Of a DNA stretch of 5,692 nt, positions 1 through 5,483 are shown one piece after another (positions within the stretch are counted from its first letter, which is position 1; the number at the start of each line of letters is the position of its first letter). Made by a program: the position numbers and the translations under genes. The notes below the pieces were generated by a model, which did not search any database, was not told where the DNA came from, and was given only the letters and a program-made list of their open reading frames with translations. Source of the DNA: Haloquadratum sp. J07HQX50 (GTDB lineage Archaea; Halobacteriota; Halobacteria; Halobacteriales; Haloferacaceae); NCBI GenBank assembly GCA_000416005.1, contig KE356563.1:128093-133784 (forward strand), written 5' to 3'.

Positions 1-915
1 TCACGGCCGCCACGAGATCTGTGTCTTGCTGTGTGATAGCAGTGAGTTGGAGCGTCCGAGTCCGGGAATTTGGAAGATAGCCTCGATGATGAACGACCCC
101 GCAAACAGCACTGCGAGAATGTCGACGATGAGAATGGTCGAGAGCGGAACCAAGGCTACCCGCAGGACGTGCGCGATGAGAATCCGCCACATCGACGCTC
201 CCTTGGCCCGCGCGGTCTTAACGAAGTCGGAATTAGCGTACTCTAAGGCCTGAGCACGCGAGTACCGCATTTGGCTAGCCACGCTCGCCGTGGACAAGAC
301 GATGATCGGCAGGATCAGCTGTTTGATATTCTGCACGCTGAAGATGTCGTAGCTCGTCTCGTAGTAGGTTCTGAGACTCAGTGATTCTAACGATACCCCC
401 AACAACGACGCATCCCTGAGGTACACCCCCACTACCAGGATGAGGACGATAGCGAACCAGAAGTTCGGGATGCTGATGCCGAAGTAGGCGACGAACGACC
501 CGAAATAATCCGTGATGGTGTACTTGTTCAACGCACTGTATAAGCCGATTCCGTAGCCAGCGAGAGCGCTAATGATGATACTCGGGATGAAGTACTGCGC
601 GGAGAAGATCCATGCGTCGGCTATTGCCTCTGTCACTGGTTTCTCCTGACTCATGGAGTATCCGAGGTCACCCTGTGCAAGGTCGGTCATATAGTCGACG
701 TACTGTACGTGTGCTGGTCGGTTGAGGCCACGCTCTTCGAGATAGCGCTGCCGACACTCCTCGGCGTTTCTGTCCTGCTGAGCACACTGAGCGGCGGCCG
801 CTTCGGCCCCCGGATTCGGTGCTGTCAGCAGCAGCCCAAAAGTAAGGCTCACTGCGAGCCAGGTCGCGATAATGGCCCAGACAAGCCGTCGTGCGACGTA
901 CCATTCCATTCCCAT
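1..915 (-). CDS. DppB/OppB-like ABC transporter permease, C-terminus frameshifted
   Basis: Inner permease subunit of a peptide/nickel-type ABC importer; it sits in the cell membrane and passes solute delivered by the binding protein encoded just upstream. The 304-residue product has hydrophobic segments near residues 9-31, 105-127, 139-165, 198-216 and 255-280. The cytoplasmic EAA-type loop that docks the ATPase is at about 229-256 (DFVKTARAKGASMWRILIAH). The family signature IPGLGR follows at 283-288. Family members then have a sixth helix and usually total 320-350 residues. Here the frame turns into a short unrelated tail and stops at TGA (positions 3-1). The frame shifted by one base instead reads LQLTAITQQDTDLVAAV to the window edge, the expected continuation. 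One base therefore appears missing near 51-54. The ATG at 915 is used; ATG at 909 (MEWYVARRL) is equally good. Family call is sure, substrate unknown. Confidence 0.9.
   Translation of the reverse strand: MGMEWYVARRLVWAIIATWLAVSLTFGLLLTAPNPGAEAAAAQCAQQDRNAEECRQRYLEERGLNRPAHVQYVDYMTDLAQGDLGYSMSQEKPVTEAIADAWIFSAQYFIPSIIISALAGYGIGLYSALNKYTITDYFGSFVAYFGISIPNFWFAIVLILVVGVYLRDASLLGVSLESLSLRTYYETSYDIFSVQNIKQLILPIIVLSTASVASQMRYSRAQALEYANSDFVKTARAKGASMWRILIAHVLRVALVPLSTILIVDILAVLFAGSFIIEAIFQIPGLGRSNSLLSHSKTQISWRP
51..54 (-). other. Inferred one-base deletion (frameshift) in the permease gene
   Basis: Read on the minus strand, the codons for GLGR are followed by TCC AAC TCA, giving an unrelated tail of 16 residues and a stop. 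Adding one base after CG, for example restoring CGC CTC CAA, continues as R-LQLTAITQQD, which matches what follows GLGR in DppB-type permeases. No slippery heptamer is visible, so programmed frameshifting is unlikely. A sequencing error and a real mutation cannot be told apart from this sequence. Confidence 0.8.
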
Positions 916-1012
916 ACGTGAAGTTGCTATATTGTGATATCCGCTCAGATTTGTCGGGCGATCCGTGAGTCAATGCGCGCCAGCAGCGCAAACCCAATTC
1001 AGAACCGGGCCA

Positions 1013-1032
1013 GTGCCGTGACGCGACGGTAC
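1013..1032 (-). other. Possible stem-loop between binding protein and permease genes
   Basis: GTGCCGT (1013-1019) and ACGGTAC (1026-1032) can pair around a six-base loop. In the minus-strand transcript this is a seven-pair stem with one A-C mismatch. It lies about 26-45 bases after the binding-protein stop, in the 142-base gap before the permease. Such structures are often seen where a binding protein must be made in excess over its membrane partners; a role here is inference. No T-tract follows, so it is not a clear terminator. Confidence 0.25.
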
Positions 1033-1057
1033 TACTCGTCTTTGCAGCGATTGGTTC

Positions 1058-2923
1058 TCACTCCATTGTAGTCAGTCGGTTCGTGCGGACTCCCGGCGTA
1101 TCCCAGAAGCTGTCCGGGTCTGGCAGGTTGTCCACACCGCGACGGTACGCAATCGTATCGTGCGGGTTGAACAGCCACGTCAACGGCTGTTCATTCGCGA
1201 GGAAAGTGAACAACTCGGTCATAATCTCTTGAGTTTCCTCCTGACCTGAAGCGGTCGCCGCGTCGTTGACCGTCCCCTCAATGTCGAAGTCGGGATTGTA
1301 GCCCATGAAATTGAAATTTGCCTGCTCGGGCAGCAGTGATTTGATCGTGCCCCACGGTGAAAATGGGTTACCAGAAAACCCAACGCCGTACAAGAGGTCA
1401 TATGAGTTCTGTCCGATGGCTTCGTCGTAAGCGCCTCCATTATACCGCCCTGCTTCGAAAGACGGATCACCATCGTAATTAGGATTATTCTGGACATCAG
1501 CGGCTAGGTAATTGCTGAGAAGATTATCGAAGGAGCCCCCCTCAATGTTCGTTGCGATACCGACTTGTCCGAGTTGCTGTTTCACATAATTACCGACAAT
1601 CTCGGCAGTCTGGCTGGTATTGTTGATGACCAGTGTCAATTCGACCTGCTCGCCATCGGGGCCAACATACGTGTCCCCGTCATAGCCGTAGTCACTTCCA
1701 GCGCCGTTCGCGAACTTTTCTTGGGCGAGCTCCAGACTCGTCTCGAACTCCGGCACCTCGTCCGGGTAGAACGGCCCCCAGCGTTCGTGGAACGTTGAGA
1801 TACTATCACCAAAGCCGTCGAAAATCTGATCGACGAGAACGTTCTTGTCGATGAGGTGGGCGAACGCCTGGCGCACCTCTCGACTCTCTCGAATCGGCCT
1901 CCAGCCGTTGACCCGATGATTGAGGCTGAGAAAAAACGTCCCTTCACCGAACTCGGTTTCAAACACTTGAATTCCGTCGGACTGGCTCACCTCATCAACT
2001 TTCCGGCCCTCGACACCTGTTGACGTTATATCGCCGGCTCTGGCCGCTGAATATGCCGTCGACTGTTCATCGAATACTTGATATGTGTAATCATCGGTGT
2101 GCGGCCCAGCTTCCCCAAGGCCACCGATCTTCTCGCCCGCAAGATAGTAGTCGTCGTTTTTGCTAACGACGAGTTTCTGACCTTTCTCCCAGCTCTCGTA
2201 GTTGAACGGGCCAAGATTGCCGCTCAGCTCGGCGTTCACCACGGCCTCGTCCTGGCCGATTTGTGTCAAGACGGTGGCCTGGTTGCCGTTGACTTCGCGC
2301 TTTTCGAACGGTTTGTACTTTTCAATCAGGCTCTGTGGGAGTGGTCTGGCCGTCCGGAGCGGGTCCTCAACAAGCCAGTAGCCACGAGACTCCGGAAGAT
2401 TCAAACGAAATTCGAGTTTGCCGAGTTTCTCAATCTCGACCTGCTCGCCCCCGAGAACGTACGAGGACGTCTGTGAGTACCCCACAACACCGCCGCCGAA
2501 CACAATATCGTTGACGAATGATATGTAGTCGTCGGCAGTCACCTGACCGTAGCCCGCCCCCCACTCGAGGTCGTCGCGAAGAACATACGTAGCGGATTTG
2601 GAATCGCTCGAAATCTCGTAGTCAGCGAGCATCCGCCCTTCGAACTCTAACCCATCGACGGTGACGCTGCCCGGGTCGTACAGAAGATTCAGACGATTGT
2701 TCGTCGCTTCATCACTCACAGCGAGCGGGTTGAGACTCTGTGCGCCCGATGTAGTACCGGTGATCCATGCTCTATCTCCTGGCCCCTGCGCCTCAAAGGA
2801 GTCGTCCGGTGTGGATCTAGAACTACACCCTGCAAGCGCGACGGACACACCGCTGGCGGCTACCGCCTGTAGGATACGTCGTCTTCGGTCGTCTATGTCA
2901 CGTTCCGTGACATCACTGAACAT
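1058..2923 (-). CDS. ABC transporter solute-binding lipoprotein, peptide/nickel family (SBP_bac_5)
   Basis: Extracellular binding protein that captures a peptide-like solute and hands it to the downstream permease. The 621-residue chain begins with a twin-arginine signal (RRRRIL, residues 13-18), a short hydrophobic stretch and a lipobox LAGC with the lipidated cysteine at 33, so it is probably exported folded by Tat and lipid-anchored outside. The mature chain is acidic, as in haloarchaea. Family marks are W121 in DDLEWGAG followed by TADDYISFVNDIVF (129-142), GNLGPFNYESWEKGQ (235-249) leading to NDDYYLAG (256-263), the helix REVRQAFAHLIDKNVLVDQI (348-367), and the closing lobe near LTWLFNPHDTIAYRRG (581-596). 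Length is at the long end of the family but usual for halophiles. The ATG at 2923 leads directly into the signal peptide. It is the first gene of the apparent operon. Exact ligand (dipeptide, oligopeptide, nickel or other) cannot be read. Confidence 0.93.
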   Translation of the reverse strand: MFSDVTERDIDDRRRRILQAVAASGVSVALAGCSSRSTPDDSFEAQGPGDRAWITGTTSGAQSLNPLAVSDEATNNRLNLLYDPGSVTVDGLEFEGRMLADYEISSDSKSATYVLRDDLEWGAGYGQVTADDYISFVNDIVFGGGVVGYSQTSSYVLGGEQVEIEKLGKLEFRLNLPESRGYWLVEDPLRTARPLPQSLIEKYKPFEKREVNGNQATVLTQIGQDEAVVNAELSGNLGPFNYESWEKGQKLVVSKNDDYYLAGEKIGGLGEAGPHTDDYTYQVFDEQSTAYSAARAGDITSTGVEGRKVDEVSQSDGIQVFETEFGEGTFFLSLNHRVNGWRPIRESREVRQAFAHLIDKNVLVDQIFDGFGDSISTFHERWGPFYPDEVPEFETSLELAQEKFANGAGSDYGYDGDTYVGPDGEQVELTLVINNTSQTAEIVGNYVKQQLGQVGIATNIEGGSFDNLLSNYLAADVQNNPNYDGDPSFEAGRYNGGAYDEAIGQNSYDLLYGVGFSGNPFSPWGTIKSLLPEQANFNFMGYNPDFDIEGTVNDAATASGQEETQEIMTELFTFLANEQPLTWLFNPHDTIAYRRGVDNLPDPDSFWDTPGVRTNRLTTME

Positions 2924-2965
2924 GGATTGTAGTTAATTCCCTGTAGCAAATACCCATTGATTGAG

Positions 2966-2976
2966 AGTAAAAAGGC
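2966..2976 (-). promoter_or_regulatory. Candidate TATA-type promoter of the binding-protein gene
   Basis: The minus strand reads CCTTTTTAC here, an AT-rich box about 45-50 bases before the ATG. Archaeal transcription starts about 25 bases past such a box, which would give a leader of roughly 20 bases. Only weak agreement with haloarchaeal TATA/BRE patterns is seen, so this is a positional guess. Confidence 0.3.
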
Positions 2977-3052
2977 TTGTATTCTTTGGCGGTAACAGAT
3001 GGGGCCTCAGCATGAATCGAACCAGCCCGCCCTGAGTATTGGCTACTGATAA

Positions 3053-3075
3053 GTTCGTGAGAACGAGGTTTTTTT
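3053..3075 (+). terminator. Possible terminator: short hairpin plus seven Ts
   Basis: GTTC-GTGA-GAAC (3053-3064) forms a four-pair stem, followed by GAGG and a run of seven Ts (3069-3075). Archaeal termination depends mainly on U-tracts, so this could end a plus-strand transcript. No plus-strand gene lies upstream within the window, so the role is uncertain. Confidence 0.25.
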
Positions 3076-3222
3076 GCTTGCACATCGAACCGCTTGGTTT
3101 TGTGATAGCATTTGCAGACAGTGCATCTCAGTGATGACTATCCGCAGTGACACAAGTCCTCACAGACACTGTGATTCGAACCGTCCTAGACTCAGTGGCG
3201 ACGGAACTGATTCGGATTGGCT

Positions 3223-3234
3223 GTGGTATACCAC
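3223..3234. repeat. Perfect 12-base palindrome
   Basis: GTGGTATACCAC is identical to its reverse complement. It sits in the gap without an adjacent start codon. It may be a protein-binding site or belong to the element suggested by the surrounding inverted repeat. Confidence 0.35.
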
Positions 3235-3584
3235 TTTCAGTAACCTGATGAGCAACATCTGTTACGACAGTGGGAAAAACTGTTGTCACCGTTATCTTAT
3301 CCAGTAGGGCGGACGACTGTATTCCCCAACTCGCTCACTTCGACATACGCCAGTCCCTCAGGGCTAAGTAGTCTAAAACGCAACCAATCTCTTATCATCG
3401 CGAGACGACCCCGCTGTCTCAAACCGCCTGACTCTGAGGATTTACCGTGTCGGTCTGTACGCCACCACATGCGACTTTCAGCCCGTCTGACCATCTCCTC
3501 ACCGAGGCCGGAATTTACCCCTGAACACAGTGTATATCCGTGAAAGCCGTCGCTCCACCACGACTTATTGAACCCTCCGTCGCA

Positions 3585-3596
3585 CCACTTTAGTGG
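3585..3596. repeat. Short perfect hairpin CCACT-TT-AGTGG
   Basis: Five perfectly paired bases enclose a two-base centre, just inside the right arm of the imperfect inverted repeat. Its half-site CCACTTT also follows the 12-base palindrome (CCACTTTC at 3231-3238), which may be coincidence. Confidence 0.25.
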
Positions 3597-3763
3597 CGGA
3601 ATCGAATCTGTAGCCAGTGATTATCAGCTGGTTCATATGTTACAGAGCCAACCTCGGGTCAATGTTCGAACGTCTCAGCTAATGCTGACGGATCACATTC
3701 CTGCTGATAGGTTACCATTTCAATGACGCTCGCAATCTCAAACTTCCATTTATCAGGGCCACT

Positions 3764-3803
3764 CAAACGGTTATAAGAGGAAGCATCGAGTGAGCGACTC
3801 GCT
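3764..3803 (+). promoter_or_regulatory. Candidate BRE/TATA promoter and palindromic site upstream of HAD gene
   Basis: CAAACGG followed by TTATAA (3771-3776) resembles an archaeal BRE/TATA pair and would start transcription near 3797-3802. A perfect odd palindrome AGCGA-C-TCGCT (3793-3803) lies exactly there, a placement typical of a repressor site. The implied leader of about 135 bases is long for a haloarchaeon. A second AT box, AGTATAAG (3858-3865), would give a leader of about 45-50 bases and is an alternative promoter. Confidence 0.3.
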
Positions 3804-3934
3804 GAGATAGTCCTGCGTGACTCGTTTTGTGCTCTCAGCCAATCGACATCCCTCTCAGTATAAGTTCCTTGTTGGGTCTAACTCGCTGCCGGCGACCGAC
3901 AGTCTCCAGCCTCAGGAGCTCTTAGCCCACAATT

Positions 3935-4861
3935 ATGACCGAAGACGTGAACAACAACGTCGGTCTGTGTCTCGATATCGATGGAACACTGTACCGTGGT
4001 GGGTCTGTGTTCGTGGAGGCGTTGCCGTGGCTCGCTGGGGCGGCTTGGACTCAATCGACAGACCGAACACACCTCCGGGCAGCCGTCGCGGCCGTCATGC
4101 GTCACTACGGCGGACCTCTCCAAGAGGTGGCGACCCGTGGACTGCTTTCAGCTGTCGACGGCCTCCGAGTGCTTGGTTGCAACCAGACTGCCGAGGCCGC
4201 ACTCAAGATGTTGTCTGAGTTATCGGGACCCAACGCCAACGGCAACGGCAACGGCGACACAGAGCTATATGAGAGTAGAGAGCGTGAACACCTGCGTGAA
4301 CTCCTGCTTTCGGAGTACGGCGCTGCTGTTGCCGACCGCCCGGTCACGATCGTCCGCCGGAGTCTTGCGACCGTCTTTCATCACAGGCGTGACGGTGCCG
4401 TTCCGTCGCTCCCCGATCGCCTCGTCACCACGCTGTCGGAAATCGCCACCGACGACGTTGGTGTCGCGCTCGTGACTGACGCGCCAGCACACGTCGCTCA
4501 GGCGTTTACCGAGGGCACGGCAGAACTCAACGACGCCGTCTCGGTCGTCGGCAATCAGTACGACCGGGTGGACGGCGTCTTCACTGGCGATTTTACCCGG
4601 GTCGACAAAGGCGAAGTGATCACTGAGTTGGCTGACCGCCGGGGGTGGGACTGGGTCATCGCTGGCGGCGACACGACCCGTGACCTGGCGATGGCACAGC
4701 GGGCCGACCGGTTCATTGCCGTTGAGGGGCACGGCGATATCCGCCGCTGGGCGGAAACAGAGGGGATAGCTGAAACCACCAGAGACACCAGAGCGACATT
4801 CGTTCCCCATGGACAGCAACTTAGCCCCGTATTACGTCAAATCGTTAACGAGGGTCAGTAA
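3935..4861 (+). CDS. HAD-superfamily hydrolase, phosphatase-like
   Basis: Predicted soluble Mg-dependent phosphohydrolase of 308 residues; the phosphorylated substrate is not identifiable. Motif I is LDIDGTLY with nucleophile D14 and acid/base D16. Motif II is VALVTD with T181. Motif III is K225 in RVDKGEVI. Motif IV is GGDTTRD with D246 and D250, followed by LAMAQRADRFIAVEG, the usual MA..A....AV core strand. All catalytic residues are therefore present. The roughly 165 residues between motifs I and II form a mostly helical cap of the C1 type, interrupted by a flexible Asn-Gly repeat at 100-108. The product is acidic. The ATG at 3935 places motif I at the normal distance from the N-terminus. 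No Shine-Dalgarno sequence is well placed; GGAG at 3914-3917 is too far. It is a single gene, convergent with its downstream neighbour and divergent from the transporter. Confidence 0.9.
   Translation: MTEDVNNNVGLCLDIDGTLYRGGSVFVEALPWLAGAAWTQSTDRTHLRAAVAAVMRHYGGPLQEVATRGLLSAVDGLRVLGCNQTAEAALKMLSELSGPNANGNGNGDTELYESREREHLRELLLSEYGAAVADRPVTIVRRSLATVFHHRRDGAVPSLPDRLVTTLSEIATDDVGVALVTDAPAHVAQAFTEGTAELNDAVSVVGNQYDRVDGVFTGDFTRVDKGEVITELADRRGWDWVIAGGDTTRDLAMAQRADRFIAVEGHGDIRRWAETEGIAETTRDTRATFVPHGQQLSPVLRQIVNEGQ
4232..4258 (+). repeat. Short AACGGC tandem repeat inside the HAD gene
   Basis: An AACGCC unit is followed by three AACGGC units and then GAC, encoding NANGNGNGD. The length is a multiple of six, so unit gain or loss would keep the frame. 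It falls in the cap domain, probably a surface linker. Confidence 0.6.
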
Positions 4862-4924
4862 TTGTCGGGGCGGCATCGCAAGCGAGTCTGTGGCAGGGCT
4901 GACCGAGCACTCTCCGTGCGTGCG
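4862..4924. other. Convergent intergenic spacer
   Basis: Sixty-three bases separate the stop codons of the HAD gene (plus) and the membrane-protein gene (minus). I see no strong hairpin or T-run in it for either strand. Confidence 0.5.
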
Positions 4925-5365
4925 CTACTCGTGGTCAATTATTTGTTGATCACCGCTAGTTGCCGCCGAGAGACGCAGCGCGACTACACGCATCCCGAGC
5001 CCGAGACAGAGCATGATAATTCCGAAGACAAAGAGGCCAACAGCGGCAGCGTACCGGAGCGACTGATGCTGAAAGAGCACAAGTGCAGCGGTCCCTGTGA
5101 CACCGAGGCTCGCCGCACCCCCGGTCGCACCGCCCCACTTCACCGCTGCGGTAGCCCCTGTGTCCTCGGAGTCAATCGGCCGCCCGCGAAGTTGCTTGTG
5201 CACCGGAAGGAACGCGATAATCGCTGCCACCCACCCGACCCCAGTGAATACTCCCGTTACCACTGTCGGACCTGGGTCAACAACGGGACGAGCTAAAACA
5301 ACGGCTGCCGCGCCGGCTGTGATCCCAACGAGCGCGGCAACGAGGTATCTCGTAATCCCTCTCAC
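4925..5365 (-). CDS. Small four-helix membrane protein, function unknown
   Basis: I do not recognise the family. From GTG at 5365 the product is 146 residues and begins VRGITRYLVAALVG, running straight into the first helix. Hydrophobic segments lie at about 7-25, 35-54, 76-98 and 105-133. The loop between helices 2 and 3 is polar and charged (KQLRGRPIDSED), and a Gly/Ala-rich stretch (GGATGGAASLG) starts helix 3. The tail SGDQQIIDHE is acidic. No catalytic or metal-binding motif is visible. The frame is open upstream to a TTG at 5407, but that would add a polar 14-residue extension and TTG starts are rare in haloarchaea, so GTG is preferred. Stop codon is TAG. It follows the kinase gene on the same strand after about 120 bases, with a likely terminator between, so it is probably a separate transcript. 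Confidence 0.75.
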   Translation of the reverse strand: MRGITRYLVAALVGITAGAAAVVLARPVVDPGPTVVTGVFTGVGWVAAIIAFLPVHKQLRGRPIDSEDTGATAAVKWGGATGGAASLGVTGTAALVLFQHQSLRYAAAVGLFVFGIIMLCLGLGMRVVALRLSAATSGDQQIIDHE

Positions 5366-5412
5366 GCATGAAAGATGGGCTGTGGGGTGGAAAAGCTCTC
5401 GCTCCAATCAGA

Positions 5413-5424
5413 GAAAATGTTTTC
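5413..5424. promoter_or_regulatory. Inverted repeat GAAAA-TG-TTTTC upstream of membrane-protein gene
   Basis: A five-base perfect inverted repeat lies about 50-60 bases before the proposed GTG start. Being AT-rich, it could serve as the TATA region (start near 5390) or as a regulator site. The evidence is sequence symmetry only. Confidence 0.25.
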
Positions 5425-5476
5425 GCCTCACAGCGACACAAGATTATTTGAGTAAGACGATTATCCTTGTTGATAC

Positions 5477-5481
5477 AAAAA
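5477..5481 (-). terminator. T-tract just after the restored kinase stop codon
   Basis: Five Ts on the minus strand begin three bases after the TGA (5486-5484) that ends the restored kinase frame. A four-pair hairpin TTGT-ATCA-ACAA overlaps and follows (5478-5467). A U-tract here fits archaeal termination and supports 5484 as the true gene end. Confidence 0.4.
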
Positions 5482-5483
5482 CA

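Larger units (their letters stand above)
3019..3634. repeat. Imperfect long inverted repeat bounding about 616 bp
   Basis: The left arm has GAACCAGC (3019-3026) and TGGCTACTGAT (3040-3050). The right arm, read on the minus strand, has GAACCAGC (3634-3627) and TGGCTACAGAT (3616-3606). The two blocks occur in the same order, with spacers of 13 and 10 bases. This is the arrangement of degenerate terminal inverted repeats of a small non-autonomous element. No target-site duplication is visible at the outer edges and no transposase is recognisable inside, so chance remains possible. Confidence 0.3.
2924..3934. other. About 1 kb gap without a convincing gene
   Basis: This stretch lies between the divergent binding-protein and HAD genes. 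It is less GC-rich than the flanking genes. Open frames of 65-109 codons exist (plus 3074-3307, plus 3244-3540, minus 3623-3297), but their products are rich in Ser, Arg, Pro, Cys or Trp, lack the acidic bias of haloarchaeal proteins and show no domain I recognise. It contains a perfect 12-base palindrome, a hairpin followed by seven Ts, an imperfect long inverted repeat and promoter-like boxes near its right end, listed separately. It could be old mobile-element or gene debris. Confidence 0.55.

Noticed and set aside
40..60. Programmed ribosomal frameshift in the permease
   Set aside because: No X-XXY-YYZ slippery sequence or nearby stimulatory stem; a missing base is simpler.
668..997. Minus-strand open frame of 109 codons overlapping the permease start
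   Set aside because: Out-of-frame shadow; the permease frame holds the helix and RGLNRP family features here.
3012..3021. T-loop-like GGTTCGATTC on the minus strand
   Set aside because: The five flanking bases on each side do not pair as a T-stem (two mismatches), and no anticodon arm or acceptor stem can be drawn.
3172..3181. T-loop-like GGTTCGAATC on the minus strand
   Set aside because: Only one of five T-stem positions pairs, and there is no cloverleaf around it.
3131..3209. Box C/D guide RNA: GTGATGA (C box) with CTGA (D box) downstream
   Set aside because: No D' or C' boxes at the tight archaeal spacing; the internal site reads GTGA rather than CTGA.
3074..3307. Plus-strand open frame of 77 codons in the gap
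   Set aside because: Product is rich in Cys, Arg, His and Ser, not acidic, with no motif; looks like random open frame.
2924..3934. CRISPR array or direct-repeat cluster
   Set aside because: No regularly spaced repeats of 20 bases or more were seen; only short palindromes and one imperfect inverted pair.
3817..4218. GTG-started plus-strand frame running into the HAD gene
   Set aside because: Overlaps HAD in another frame and yields an Arg-rich product without motifs.
4265..4819. Minus-strand open frame of 184 codons
   Set aside because: Antisense shadow of the HAD gene, which has all catalytic motifs in the plus frame.
4862..5296. Plus-strand open frame of 144 codons after the HAD gene
   Set aside because: Arg/Pro/His-rich antisense of the membrane-protein gene, which has a coherent helix pattern on the minus strand.
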